DNA of 64,000 bases from Verrucomicrobiia bacterium (GCA_026414565.1 JAOAIT010000018.1:62001-126000), one strand, 5' to 3'. Shown: positions 1 to 8,636, numbered from the stretch's first letter. Notes: a model not told the origin generated them from the sequence alone. Translations and numbers: made by a program.

Positions 1-506
1 AAACGGTACACCGCGCCCATCCATTCGCTGTCGCGGGCGGCGAGGTAATCGTTGACGGTGACCACATGCACGCCGCGGCCGGTGAGGGCATTGAGATAGA
101 CGGGGAGGGTGGCGACCAGCGTTTTGCCTTCGCCGGTGGCCATTTCGGCGATGCGTCCCTTGTGCAAGGCCCAGCCGCCCATGAGCTGGACATCAAAGGG
201 CACCATATCCCATTTGAGGGTATGGCCGCGCACGACGATTTCGGTGCCCAGAAGACGGCGGCAGGCATTTTTCACGACGGCAAACGCCTCGGGCAGGATG
301 GCATCCAGCTCGCGCTGCAATTCGTTATTATCCTGAATGGTGGATAATCTGGCTTTCCAGGCGGCGGTTTTCTCGCGCAACGCCTCGTCGGGGAGGCTTT
401 GGAGCTCCTGCTCAAGCTGGTTGATTTGACGCACCAAGGGCAGGAGGCGCCGCAATTCACGGTCATTTTTTGACCCGAAAATCTTTTTAATGATGTACCC
501 TAGCAT
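1..506 (-). CDS. secA: Protein translocase ATPase SecA (N-terminal part, cut by window edge)
   Basis: This is the motor of the Sec pathway: it binds preproteins and drives them through SecYEG by ATP hydrolysis at the inner membrane. Reading the minus strand from the ATG at 506 gives an open frame of 168 codons that runs off the left edge. It starts [15 protein letters not shown], a typical SecA amino end. The SecA form of Walker A, MATGEGKT, is at residues 122-129, preceded by the MGGWALHKG block and followed by VNDYLAARD, all family hallmarks. The remaining DEAD motor, preprotein cross-linking and C-terminal domains lie outside the window. It is divergent from the NYN gene that starts at 728. 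The assignment is secure; only completeness is unknown. Confidence 0.96.
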   Translation of the reverse strand, partial: MLGYIIKKIFGSKNDRELRRLLPLVRQINQLEQELQSLPDEALREKTAAWKARLSTIQDNNELQRELDAILPEAFAVVKNACRRLLGTEIVVRGHTLKWDMVPFDVQLMGGWALHKGRIAEMATGEGKTLVATLPVYLNALTGRGVHVVTVNDYLAARDSEWMGAVYR

Positions 507-727
507 GTTGCCTACAGTGACGAAGTACCCTACGGGAGAACCAGGCCATCGTCAAATGCGCAGATTTTAACGCGGGCCACCGGCGGCGGGGCGGGGCGGG
601 TGGGAGTTTCTGTTGCGGTGCGCCCGTTAATGCCGTATGGTGACGTTCTGCTGTTGCCTGAGAACAGGCGGCAATCTGACCTTCCCCGGTGATGGCCGCG
701 GAAGGAGAGGTATCTAATAAAGGCATT
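507..727. other. Divergent intergenic region between secA and the NYN gene
   Basis: This gap of about 220 bases separates two divergent genes and must hold both promoters, though no clear -35/-10 pair stands out. A small inverted repeat lies at 653-675 (TTGCC pairing with GGCAA, with an inner GCCTG/CAGGC alternative). A purine-rich GGAAGGAGAGG stretch near 700-710 is too far (about 18 nt) from the ATG at 728 to be a normal ribosome binding site. AAAGG at 719-723 is 4 nt from that ATG. Confidence 0.4.
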
Positions 728-1399
728 ATGAAAAAAGTGGCGTTATTGATTGATGGCGGGTGGTTCACCAAAGTGCTGCGCAAAGAACTGGCGGAGACAG
801 TTTCCAATGGCCATGCGCGCCGGCCCACGGTGACGGCGGAGGTGGTACGCAAGAATGCGTTGTTGGCGCTGGATAGCGACGAGGAGGAGCCGTGGCGCAT
901 TTTTTATTATGATGCCTATCCCTATGATGGCATGGTGACCAATCCAGTTGATGGAAAGTCCACTGACTTTGGCACCAGTCCCACCAATGCATACGCCACC
1001 AAGCTGTTCAAGGAACTGGGCCAGATGGACTTGGTGGCCCTGCGACGCGGTGTGCTCAAACCGCGCGGCTGGCTGTTGACGGAGAGTTTCGTGCGCGAAT
1101 CGCTGGCCGCGGCACAAAACAACGCCCCGGTGCCGGCCCTGGAGCCGGAGGATGTGACTTTTGCTCTGGAGCAAAAGGGGGTGGACATCCGGGTGGGTTT
1201 GGATGTGGCCACGCTCGCCATCAAACGCCTGGTGGACCGGCTTTTGATTTTCTCGGGGGATACCGATATCGTGCCGGCGATGAAACTGGCGCGGCGGGAG
1301 GGTTTGCAGGTGGCGGTGGTGGAAGTGGGGGGCACGCGTCTGAGCGCCGAGCTGGTGGAGGACGCGGATTTCCTCCGGCACATTGAGCCGGTGATGTAG
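728..1399 (+). CDS. NYN-domain (LabA/DUF88-like) putative ribonuclease
   Basis: A 223-residue protein of the PIN-like NYN fold. Family members are metal-dependent RNases or RNA-processing factors. The first strand KVALLIDGG carries an acidic residue (D9). The C-terminal half has VDIRVGLDVATLA (D153, D159) and then LLIFSGDTDIVPAM (D178, D180), the spacing of acidic residues expected for the NYN active site. The last strands (LQVAVVEVGG) close the Rossmann-like core. A longer frame opens upstream, but MKKVALLIDGG at 728 begins exactly at the domain. There is no signal peptide, so a cytoplasmic protein is likely. The RNA target is unknown. The next gene starts 83 nt downstream on the same strand. 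Confidence 0.8.
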   Translation: MKKVALLIDGGWFTKVLRKELAETVSNGHARRPTVTAEVVRKNALLALDSDEEEPWRIFYYDAYPYDGMVTNPVDGKSTDFGTSPTNAYATKLFKELGQMDLVALRRGVLKPRGWLLTESFVRESLAAAQNNAPVPALEPEDVTFALEQKGVDIRVGLDVATLAIKRLVDRLLIFSGDTDIVPAMKLARREGLQVAVVEVGGTRLSAELVEDADFLRHIEPVM

Positions 1400-1482
1400 G
1401 CCGCATCAAGGTCAGCTCCGATGCCACGGCGGGGCGGGCGCCTCCGGGGATTGGGGTAATCAATCGGTCAAGCAACGGTGGT

Positions 1483-2373
1483 ATGTCGTGGAAAGATGGG
1501 ATTCGCCGACATCGGCAGGTGCATCGGAGCATGAAGCACCTGATGTCGGTTGTCTTGGCGCCTTGGTGCCGGCTGCGCGGCAAGCCACCTGCATTGATTC
1601 CGCGGCGGCTGAGGGCAGCGTTTACCTTAGGGGGGAAGATCGAGGTTTTGTATGCCTACGTGGACGGTTCGCGAGCGGTGCCCTATCGCTACAGCCGGGA
1701 GCGCATCGCCGAGGTTTGTCGGCGGGTGGCGGCGGGCGAAATGGGGCATTATGGGGGAGTGGATGCGTGGTTGTATGCGGCGCTGGCACGTTATCCAATT
1801 GCCGGGCAGCGGGTGGCCATCATGGGCAGCGCGGATCAGGGCTATGGTCCGTGGTATGAGGGGGTTTGCCTGCATTATGGCGCCCAGCCGGTAACGGTGG
1901 ACTATAATCCCGTTGAATTTGAGGATGAACGGCTGCAATTTATGCGGGCGCCGGTGGACTTGGCCCGGGTGAGACCCTTTGATGCGGCATTGTCCATTTC
2001 CTCGTTTGAGCATGACGGTTTGGGGCGCTACGGCGAGCCTTTGGATCCGGATGGAGATTTGAAGGCGATGCAGCTCATGAAGCGCCTGATTAAACCGGGG
2101 GGCCGCCTTTTCCTGACCGTGCCGGTGGGACGGGACAAGGTGGTCTTCAACATTCATCGCATCTATGGCCGGCTGCGGCTGCCCCTGCTGTTGCAAGGTT
2201 GGAAGGTGGAAGATCGTTTCGGTTGGGAGGAGGCCGCGCTGGATCGGGACACAGGGTTTGGGTGGGAGCCGGTGGAATATGTGCGCGGGAAAGCCGGGTG
2301 GGAGGCCCGGCTCCTGCATCCGGGTTGTCCAGAATACGCTCCCGTGTGGGTGCTGCGCAACGAACCGGCATGA
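1483..2373 (+). CDS. DUF268-family SAM-methyltransferase-like protein
   Basis: A 296-residue protein resembling the DUF268 family, which has a degenerate SAM-dependent methyltransferase fold and is often found in polysaccharide loci. The core runs from VAIMGSADQGYGPWYE (about residues 107-122, glycine-rich loop) through VTVDYNPVEF to ALSISSFEHDGLGRYG and IKPGGRLFLTVPVG, as in methyltransferase motifs I-V. The stop codon overlaps the ATG of the following glycosyltransferase (ATGA at 2370-2373), so the two are translationally coupled and probably act together on a surface glycan or glycolipid. The amino-terminal 45 residues are basic and may include a late alternative start (MKHL or MSVVL). The substrate cannot be told from sequence. 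Confidence 0.72.
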   Translation: MSWKDGIRRHRQVHRSMKHLMSVVLAPWCRLRGKPPALIPRRLRAAFTLGGKIEVLYAYVDGSRAVPYRYSRERIAEVCRRVAAGEMGHYGGVDAWLYAALARYPIAGQRVAIMGSADQGYGPWYEGVCLHYGAQPVTVDYNPVEFEDERLQFMRAPVDLARVRPFDAALSISSFEHDGLGRYGEPLDPDGDLKAMQLMKRLIKPGGRLFLTVPVGRDKVVFNIHRIYGRLRLPLLLQGWKVEDRFGWEEAALDRDTGFGWEPVEYVRGKAGWEARLLHPGCPEYAPVWVLRNEPA

Positions 2374-3461
2374 AAATCCTGATCATCAAACGGGAGTCGT
2401 TGACGCGCGCCGATGGCATCAGCCAGTTCATTTTCTCTCTGGCGGGAGCCTGGTTGCGGGAAGGGCATGAGGTGGTATGTGCTGCCACGCATGGCACCCG
2501 GGTGGAGGAGGGGGTGCGTGAACTGTATGAGATGGAGCGCTATCCGCAATTGGATGTGCTGCAACCGGTGGCGCACCTGGCGGACTGGCGCAAGTTTTTC
2601 ACGTGGCGACGGCATGGAGCCGCCTTGGAGAGGCGGCATCAACCGGATTTGATTCTCATCAACGGCGCGGTGCCGGTGCGGTTCAAGGCGCGCACGATTT
2701 TGGTGGCGCACGATGTGGAGCGGCGATGGTTGGGGCCGCTGGGGCCGCTGGGGCGCATTTTATATAAGAGCATGACCTACCGGCTGGTGGAACAGGTGGT
2801 GACGACCTGCCCGGAATTGGTGGCCCCGGTGGCGCGGGAATGCCGCCTGGAGCCGCAAAGAATCACGGTCATTCCCACGTGCATTGAAGTGCGGCGGTAT
2901 GCCGGGCTGCCCGTGAGCCACCGGCAGCCCTTGATTCTTCACCTGGGACAACAGGATTACAAGCAACCCCAGGCGTCTTTGCAGGCATTGGCCCTGACGC
3001 AACATCGGGAGGCGCGGCTGGTGGTGACCGGCAAGGAGGAGCGGGCATTTATGCGGGTGTTGCAAAAAATGCCGGCGGAGGTGCAACGCCGCGTGGAGTT
3101 GCCGGGGGTGGTGCCTGTGGGGCGGTTGAAGGAGCTGCTGGCGGTGGCACGGGTGGTATCCATCCCTTCGCGCTATGCGCATCCGGTGGCGTCACCCACA
3201 GCGCTGGAGGCGCTGGCCAGCCATACGCCGGCGGTGTGTTCGTCCAGTGTGTCCACCTTGATGGCGCGCGATGGGGAAACCTGTTTTGTGGAAGACACCG
3301 CGGCAGGCATGGCGCGGCGGTTTGACAAACTGCTCACGGATGACACGGTTTGGCAGCGGCTATCGGGGCGTTGCGAGGAAATCAAGCAGCAATTCGATGC
3401 GGCCACTGTGGCGGCCCAATACCTGGCACTGGCCGGAAAAAGCAACCGGGGGACCCTCTGA
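2370..3461 (+). CDS. GT-B glycosyltransferase (GT4-like)
   Basis: A 363-residue glycosyltransferase. MKILIIKRESLTRADGIS at the amino end and the layout of two Rossmann domains fit GT-B/GT4 enzymes that transfer a nucleotide-activated sugar retaining its anomeric configuration. The acceptor domain covers residues 1-190. The donor domain begins near PLILHLGQQDYKQP and contains ARLVVTGKEERAF, a PGVVPVGRLKELLAVA segment and SPTALEALASHTPAVCS. That last block corresponds to the E-x7-E region of GT4, here with only one clear Glu. The ATG overlaps the stop of the DUF268 gene by 4 nt, which decides the start over a longer in-frame extension from 2199. The donor sugar and acceptor are unknown. Confidence 0.8.
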   Translation: MKILIIKRESLTRADGISQFIFSLAGAWLREGHEVVCAATHGTRVEEGVRELYEMERYPQLDVLQPVAHLADWRKFFTWRRHGAALERRHQPDLILINGAVPVRFKARTILVAHDVERRWLGPLGPLGRILYKSMTYRLVEQVVTTCPELVAPVARECRLEPQRITVIPTCIEVRRYAGLPVSHRQPLILHLGQQDYKQPQASLQALALTQHREARLVVTGKEERAFMRVLQKMPAEVQRRVELPGVVPVGRLKELLAVARVVSIPSRYAHPVASPTALEALASHTPAVCSSSVSTLMARDGETCFVEDTAAGMARRFDKLLTDDTVWQRLSGRCEEIKQQFDAATVAAQYLALAGKSNRGTL

Positions 3462-3508
3462 TGGAGTGAAATGCCCCGGGTTAAGCCCTCGACGGCGGGG
3501 GGGGCGAG

Positions 3509-3537
3509 TTGACGCAGGGGCGGTGCGGGGATAGTAT
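3509..3537 (+). promoter_or_regulatory. Predicted promoter for the iscA-type gene; leaderless-type spacing
   Basis: TTGACG at 3509-3514 and TAGTAT at 3532-3537 are separated by 17 nt. The -10 box ends 8 nt before the ATG at 3546, so the expected transcription start falls at or next to the start codon. No Shine-Dalgarno sequence could fit in that leader. Confidence 0.5.
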
Positions 3538-3545
3538 GGTGATAT

Positions 3546-3938
3546 ATGATAGCGGCTTCTGCGAATCAAAACCAACCTGCGGCGGCGGTGAATTATCGTG
3601 TGGGGGACGAGCGGCTGGTGCGGGTGACTCCCAGCGCAGGAGAGAAGGTGCGCTCGTTGTTACAGAAACAAGGGCGCCCCAACGGGGTGCTGCGGATTGC
3701 CGTGGTGGGCGGAGGCTGTTCGGGGCTGCAGTACAAAATGGATTTGCAGGATGGCCCGGCCAACCGGGACATTCTGGTGGAAAGCGGGGGCATTCGCGTG
3801 GTGGTGGATCCGAAAAGCGCGCTGTATGTGACGGGCAGTGAACTGGATTATGTGGATGCCTTGCAGGGGGGCGGCTTCAAGGTGAAGAATCCCAACGCCG
3901 CCACCACCTGTTCGTGTGGGGAAAGTTTCAGCGCTTAA
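3546..3938 (+). CDS. IscA/ErpA/HesB-type iron-sulfur cluster carrier
   Basis: An A-type carrier that receives Fe-S clusters from a scaffold and passes them to apoproteins in the cytoplasm. The 130-residue product has the three cluster-binding cysteines: C58 in GGGCSGLQY and C122/C124 in TCSCGESF near the carboxyl end. A nonconserved 20-residue tail precedes VRVTPSAGEKV, the usual amino end of the domain. The next gene, hscB, starts 23 nt downstream, so the pair forms an Fe-S assembly unit. IscU, HscA and IscS are not in this window. Whether it is functionally IscA, ErpA or a HesB relative cannot be decided from sequence alone. Confidence 0.92.
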   Translation: MIAASANQNQPAAAVNYRVGDERLVRVTPSAGEKVRSLLQKQGRPNGVLRIAVVGGGCSGLQYKMDLQDGPANRDILVESGGIRVVVDPKSALYVTGSELDYVDALQGGGFKVKNPNAATTCSCGESFSA

Positions 3939-3961
3939 ACCGGCCAACCTCAGCTTCCGGG

Positions 3962-4582
3962 ATGACGGATTATTTTGCTCTGCTCAATGAACCACGGCGG
4001 CCGGCGCTGGAGGTGGAGGCTTTGAAAGAACGCTTTCTGAAGCTGTCCAGCAGCGTGCATCCCGACCGTTTTCATCATGCATCGGCAGCCGAGCGCCAGG
4101 CGGCCACGGAGCGTTATGCGGAGTTGAATGCCGCGTTCCAGTGTCTCAGCGAGCCGAAGGAGCGGTTGTTGCACTTGTACGAGTTGGAAACGGGTCAACG
4201 TCCCAAGGACATTCAGCGCATCCCGCCGGGGACGATGGATTTGTTTGTGGAGGTGGGGCAGCTTTGCCGGGACGTGGATGCTTTTCTGGCGGAGCGGGCC
4301 AAAGCGGAGTCGCCGATGGTCAAAGTGCAACTTTTTGCGCGCGGGCTGGAATGGGTGGACAAGCTGCAACAGGTGCAGGCGCATGTGAACGCCAAACGCG
4401 AGGAGCTGCTGGCCGAACTGGAGGGACTCAATGCGGTGTGGGAAAAGGCGCCGCCGCCGGGCGATCCCGGACGGGTTGCGGCCCTGCCGTTGGAACGGCT
4501 GGAACAGATTTATCGGGTGTTGAGTTACATCCAACGGTGGTCCGGTCAATTGCAGGAGCGCCTGGTGCAGTTGTCCTTATGA
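3962..4582 (+). CDS. hscB: Fe-S assembly co-chaperone HscB
   Basis: A J-domain co-chaperone that delivers the IscU scaffold to the Hsp70 HscA and stimulates its ATPase during Fe-S cluster transfer. The 206-residue product starts MTDYFALLNEPRRPALEV and has the HPD motif at residues 33-35 (SSVHPDRFHHA). This is followed by the helical C-terminal domain expected to bind IscU (YAELNAAFQCLSEPKERLLHL and onward). Length is close to that of known HscB (about 170-200). The start at 3962 was chosen because the fold begins there; a longer frame from 3914 would overlap the iscA-type gene. The preceding carrier gene supports the Fe-S role. Confidence 0.88.
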   Translation: MTDYFALLNEPRRPALEVEALKERFLKLSSSVHPDRFHHASAAERQAATERYAELNAAFQCLSEPKERLLHLYELETGQRPKDIQRIPPGTMDLFVEVGQLCRDVDAFLAERAKAESPMVKVQLFARGLEWVDKLQQVQAHVNAKREELLAELEGLNAVWEKAPPPGDPGRVAALPLERLEQIYRVLSYIQRWSGQLQERLVQLSL

Positions 4583-4722
4583 GCCAGCCCTGCGGGCGGA
4601 GAGAGCCATTTGGGGATTGCATTTTCCGCGGAGGCGTGTTTTAAGCGGCATTTCTTGACGCCGGCGCCGGAAGAGGCCGTTGGCGGCAAGCGGCCTCCAG
4701 CGGGGGTGAGCAGGCAGAGAGC

Positions 4723-7566
4723 ATGGGCAAAGCATTAATCATTGCGGAGAAACCGTCCGTGGCCCGCGACATCGCGAAGGCCCTGGGCGGTTTCAAGTCA
4801 CACGACGATTATTTCGAGAGCGACCAATATGTGCTGGCCTCGGCGGTGGGGCACTTGTTGGAGCTGGCAGTGCCGCCGCAGTACGAGGTACAGCGCGGCA
4901 AGTGGTCTTTCGCCCATCTTCCGGTCATTCCGCCGCACTTTGATTTACAGCCGATTGAGAAGACCGCCTCCCGCCTGCGGCTGTTGGAGCGGCTGATCAA
5001 GCGCAAGGATGTGGACAGCCTCATCAACGCCTGCGATGCCGGGCGGGAGGGGGAATTGATTTTCCGGTATATTGTCAAATACACAGGCACGCAAAAGCCC
5101 ATTCGGCGGCTTTGGTTGCAATCCATGACGCCGGCGGCCATCCGGGAGGGATTTGCCGCGTTGCGCAGCGATGAGGAATTGCAGCCGCTGGCCAACGCGG
5201 CCATCTGCCGTTCGGAGTCGGACTGGCTGGTGGGCATCAATGGGACGCGGGCCTTGACGGCCTTCAACTCGCGCAGCGGCGGTTTTCAGAAGACCACGGT
5301 AGGACGGGTGCAGACGCCCACGCTGGCCATTCTGGTGGAGCGCGAGCATAAGATTCGCAAATTTGTGCCGCGTGATTACTGGGAGGTTCACGCCACCTTC
5401 ACCGCCGAGGCGGGCACTTACACGGGCCGCTGGTTTGACGAAAAGTTCACCAAGGACAAGGAAGACAGCGACTTGCGGCCGGAGCGATTGTGGGACGCGC
5501 AGCGGGCGGAGGACATTCGCGCCCGCTGTTTGGGCAAGCCGGGGGTGGTCACCGAGGAAAGCAAGCCCACGACCCAGCTTTCTCCGCTGCTGTATGATTT
5601 AACCTCATTGCAACGCGAGGCCAACAGCCGCTTTGGTTTTTCAGCCAAAGCCACCCTGGCGCTGGCGCAGGCGCTATACGAGAAACACAAGGTCATCACC
5701 TATCCGCGCACGGACTCGCGGGCGTTGCCGGAGGATTATCTGGGGACAGTGCGGCAGACCCTGCAGGCCATGGAAGGCACGGAGTATGCATCGTTTGCGC
5801 ACACGGTGCTGGAGCAGGGCTGGGTGCGGCCCAATAAACGCATTTTCAACAACGCCAAGGTGTCCGACCACTTTGCCATTATTCCCACAACGCTGCCGCC
5901 GAAACATCTGACGGACGCCGAGGGCAAGATTTATGACATGATCGCCCGCCGGTTTTTGGCGGTATTCTACCCGGCGGCGGAGTATCTGGTCACCACGCGC
6001 ATCACCCGCGTGGAGGGCGAGCCGTTCAAGAGCGAAGGCAAGGTCATGTTGAATCCCGGCTGGTTGACGGTTTACGGGAAGGAAGCCCCGGCTGATGATA
6101 CTCCTTCTCTGGCGCCGGTGCAGGCGGGGGAGGCGGTGAAGACCACGGAAATCCAAGTGGAGAAATCTCAAACCCGTCCGCCGCCGCGGTTTACAGAAGC
6201 CACCTTGTTGAGCGCCATGGAAGGGGCGGGCAAGTTGGTGGAAGATGAGGAATTGCGTGAAGCCATGGCGGCCAAGGGCCTGGGGACGCCGGCCACGCGG
6301 GCAGCCATTATTGAGGGGTTGATTGAGGAGAAATACGTGGTGCGACACGGGAAGGAGCTGGTGCCGACGGCCAAAGCGTTTTCGCTCATTGTGCTCTTGA
6401 ACGGCCTGGGCATCCCGGAACTGTGCAAGCCGGAGCTGACGGGGGACTGGGAGTTCAAGCTCAAGCTGATGGAGCGGGGGCAAATGCGGCGCGAAGATTT
6501 CATGCGCGAGATCGAGGCCATGACCCGCCATATCGTGGAGCAGGCGCGCAATTATCAAAGTGACACGGTGCCGGGAGATTTTGGCGAGCTGAAAACGCCC
6601 TGTCCTCGTTGCGGGGGGTTAATCAAGGAGAATTATCGCAATTTTCAATGCCAGAAATGCAGTTTCAACTTCCGCAAGATTGTGGCCGGCCGCATTCTGG
6701 AACACGAAGAGGCGGAGGAACTGGTGGCCAAAAAGGTCATCGGCCCCCTGCAAGGTTTTCGCAGTCAGAAGGGCTTGCCCTTCGCCGCCATGCTGCGACT
6801 GGCCGAGGACGGGAATATTGAACTGGATTTTGGAAACGGGGACCGCAAGAACGGCAACGGAGAGCAGGGGGAAAAGAGCGAGGCGGCAACGGTGGATTTC
6901 ACGGGCAAGGAGCCCCTGGGCAAATGTCCCAAGTGCGGTGGGCGGGTTTTTGATGCGGGCATGTCGTACCTGTGCGAGAAGGCCGCAGGGCCGGAGAAGA
7001 CCTGCGATTTCCGCACCGGCGCCGTCATTTTGCAGCGCAAGATTGCGCCGGAGGAAATGCGCCGTTTGCTGGCCGAGGGCAGGACGGAGCTGCTCAAAGG
7101 GTTTGTGTCCAAACGCAACGGGCGAGCCTTTGACGCGCACCTGGTGCTGGGCAAGGATGGCGCGGTGGGTTTCGAATTTGCCGCGCGCCCGGCGCGGGCC
7201 AAGGCCCGGGCCAAATCCGCGGAGCAGCCGCCGCCGCCGAAGCTGGATTTCAGCGGCCAGCGGCCCCTGGGAAAATGTCCGCGCTGCGGCGGGAAGGTGT
7301 TTGAAGGCCCCGAGGCTTACGTGTGCGAGCGAAGCCAGTTGGCCAGCCGCGCCTGCAAATTCAAAGTGGGCAAGGTCATTTTGCAACAACCGCTGGAGGC
7401 CGCCCAGGTCATCAAGTTGCTGCAGGATCGGCGCACTGACGTGTTGAGCGGCTTTATTTCCAAAAAGACGGGCAAGCCCTTCAAGGCAGCGCTGGTGCTG
7501 GATGAAAAAGAGCGCGTGAGTTTTGAGTTTCCCGAGCGCGAGCCGGCCTCCCCGAGCGCCTCGTGA
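4723..7566 (+). CDS. topB: DNA topoisomerase III (type IA) with three C-terminal Cys modules
   Basis: A 947-residue type IA topoisomerase that relaxes and decatenates DNA by passing a strand through a transient single-strand break. The TOPRIM domain starts at KALIIAEKPSVARDI (E9) and carries the acidic cluster ACDAGREGE (D105, E109). The catalytic tyrosine is Y327 in KVITYPRTDSR. The toroid ends near residue 615. Three repeated modules follow: residues about 625-705 (CPRCGG ... CQKC), 727-820 (CPKCGG ... C ... C) and 848-937 (CPRCGG ... C ... C). Each is followed by a conserved block ending in a KG(F/L)PF- or FVSKRNGRAF-like segment. Such zinc-ribbon-like repeats probably hold single-stranded DNA. 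Standard E. coli TopB is about 650 residues, so this is a long form. The gene is solitary. Confidence 0.93.
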   Translation: MGKALIIAEKPSVARDIAKALGGFKSHDDYFESDQYVLASAVGHLLELAVPPQYEVQRGKWSFAHLPVIPPHFDLQPIEKTASRLRLLERLIKRKDVDSLINACDAGREGELIFRYIVKYTGTQKPIRRLWLQSMTPAAIREGFAALRSDEELQPLANAAICRSESDWLVGINGTRALTAFNSRSGGFQKTTVGRVQTPTLAILVEREHKIRKFVPRDYWEVHATFTAEAGTYTGRWFDEKFTKDKEDSDLRPERLWDAQRAEDIRARCLGKPGVVTEESKPTTQLSPLLYDLTSLQREANSRFGFSAKATLALAQALYEKHKVITYPRTDSRALPEDYLGTVRQTLQAMEGTEYASFAHTVLEQGWVRPNKRIFNNAKVSDHFAIIPTTLPPKHLTDAEGKIYDMIARRFLAVFYPAAEYLVTTRITRVEGEPFKSEGKVMLNPGWLTVYGKEAPADDTPSLAPVQAGEAVKTTEIQVEKSQTRPPPRFTEATLLSAMEGAGKLVEDEELREAMAAKGLGTPATRAAIIEGLIEEKYVVRHGKELVPTAKAFSLIVLLNGLGIPELCKPELTGDWEFKLKLMERGQMRREDFMREIEAMTRHIVEQARNYQSDTVPGDFGELKTPCPRCGGLIKENYRNFQCQKCSFNFRKIVAGRILEHEEAEELVAKKVIGPLQGFRSQKGLPFAAMLRLAEDGNIELDFGNGDRKNGNGEQGEKSEAATVDFTGKEPLGKCPKCGGRVFDAGMSYLCEKAAGPEKTCDFRTGAVILQRKIAPEEMRRLLAEGRTELLKGFVSKRNGRAFDAHLVLGKDGAVGFEFAARPARAKARAKSAEQPPPPKLDFSGQRPLGKCPRCGGKVFEGPEAYVCERSQLASRACKFKVGKVILQQPLEAAQVIKLLQDRRTDVLSGFISKKTGKPFKAALVLDEKERVSFEFPEREPASPSAS

Positions 7567-7635
7567 CAAACTCTGTTTCGTCCGTGGGGGCGGGTGTATT
7601 TGCCGCCGGGCAAATACCGCATTATCTTGGCGGGC

Positions 7636-7920
7636 ATGACGAAGATTGTTCTCTGGATCTATGTGGTGCTGCTCGTGGCGGGTGGCTTCATAGGGTATCT
7701 CAAGGCCGGCAGCCTGATTTCGCTGGTGACTTCGACGGCTTTCGCCATTCCCCTGGCGCTGTGCGCGCTGGGCATTTTGCCGATGTGGGTGGGGCGGCTG
7801 TTGACGGCGGTGCTGGTGGGATTTTTTGCCTTCCGTCTGTATAAGACGGGCAAATTCATGCCGGCGGGCATGATGGCGGTGGTATCGGCGATTGTTCTGC
7901 TGCTGCTTTTCCTGCTGTGA
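7636..7920 (+). CDS. Small TMEM14/UPF0136-like membrane protein
   Basis: A 94-residue hydrophobic protein predicted to span the membrane three to four times: segments near residues 4-20 (VLWIYVVLLVAGGFIGYL), 26-48, 50-66 and 75-94. The GGFIGYLKAGSLISLV stretch and the TGKFMPAGMMAV stretch resemble the TMEM14 (UPF0136) family, whose bacterial members have no established role. A longer frame opens at 7594, but MTKIVLWIYVV at 7636 puts the start right before the first membrane segment. It lies 69 nt after topB on the same strand and converges with the response regulator. The function is unknown. Confidence 0.65.
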   Translation: MTKIVLWIYVVLLVAGGFIGYLKAGSLISLVTSTAFAIPLALCALGILPMWVGRLLTAVLVGFFAFRLYKTGKFMPAGMMAVVSAIVLLLLFLL

Positions 7921-7935
7921 ACCGTTACGGCAGCA

Positions 7936-8529
7936 TCACTCGAATTTGCGGGCTTCGCGGGCGGCACATTCCGGGCAAAGGGCGCGATTGAAGCGGATAT
8001 TGGCGTGTTCAGCGAAATAGGCGTCCACCTGCTGCCAATAATTGTCATCGTTGCGGACTTTCTTGCACATGACACAAATGGGCAGCAGCCCCTGCAGGCG
8101 TTTGACATGACTCATGGCCTGCTCCAGCTCGCGGATGCGAGTGCGTAATTCCTCCTGCAGTTGAACCACGCGCAGGCCCACCCGCACACGGGCTTCAAGT
8201 TCCACGGGGTTGAAAGGCTTGGTGAGGTAGTCATTGGCGCCGGCCTCCAGACCGGCCACGATGTGCTCCGGCTGACTGAGACCGGTGACCAGGATCAGGT
8301 AGAGGTGGCGCAGGGCAGGCACGTTGCGCACCCGACGGCAGATTTCGTCGCCGTCCACGCCGGGCATGCGCCAGTCCAGCACCGCGAGAAGGGGGCGATT
8401 CTCGGCCTGCAGCGCCTCCCAAGCCATCTCGCCATCGGGACAGGAAACCACTGACAACCCCATGCGTTTCAAGATGGTCTCCAGCATTTCGCGCGAGGCG
8501 AGGTCATCTTCAGCCAGCAACACTTTCAT
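7936..8529 (-). CDS. Response regulator receiver protein with C-terminal Cys4 motif
   Basis: A 197-residue protein. Residues 1-120 form a CheY-like receiver domain with acidic pocket E7/D8/D9, phosphoacceptor D52 (LAVLDWRMPGVDG), T82 and K104 (DYLTKPF). A coiled-coil linker (about 122-146) leads to a C-terminal module LPICVMCKKVRNDDNYW ... RALCPEC, with cysteines 152, 155, 185 and 188 positioned as a possible zinc site. This tail is familiar from other single-domain regulators and PAS proteins, but no biochemical role is assigned to it. There is no DNA-binding domain and no histidine kinase nearby, so it is an orphan. The ATG lies 22 nt downstream of the tRNA-Gly 3' end on the same strand, so read-through from the tRNA promoter is possible. 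Confidence 0.88.
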   Translation of the reverse strand: MKVLLAEDDLASREMLETILKRMGLSVVSCPDGEMAWEALQAENRPLLAVLDWRMPGVDGDEICRRVRNVPALRHLYLILVTGLSQPEHIVAGLEAGANDYLTKPFNPVELEARVRVGLRVVQLQEELRTRIRELEQAMSHVKRLQGLLPICVMCKKVRNDDNYWQQVDAYFAEHANIRFNRALCPECAAREARKFE

Positions 8530-8551
8530 AAAGATGGGGTGATTAAAAAAA

Positions 8552-8625
8552 TGGAGCGGGCGATGGGAATCGAACCCACGTGTGAAGCTTGGAAGGCTTC
8601 CGTTCTACCATTGAACTACGCCCGC
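8552..8625 (-). tRNA. tRNA-Gly (anticodon TCC)
   Basis: Read on the minus strand, the 74-nt sequence folds as a cloverleaf. The acceptor stem GCGGGCG pairs with CGCCCGC. The D arm contains AGTTCAATGGTAGA. The anticodon loop is CTTCCAA with anticodon TCC, and the T arm carries GGTTCGATTCC. The discriminator base is T and the 3' CCA is encoded. A run of seven T follows directly on the coding strand, a likely termination or pausing signal. TCC reads GGA and GGG codons. Confidence 0.95.
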
Positions 8626-8636
8626 ACGACTTGTAA

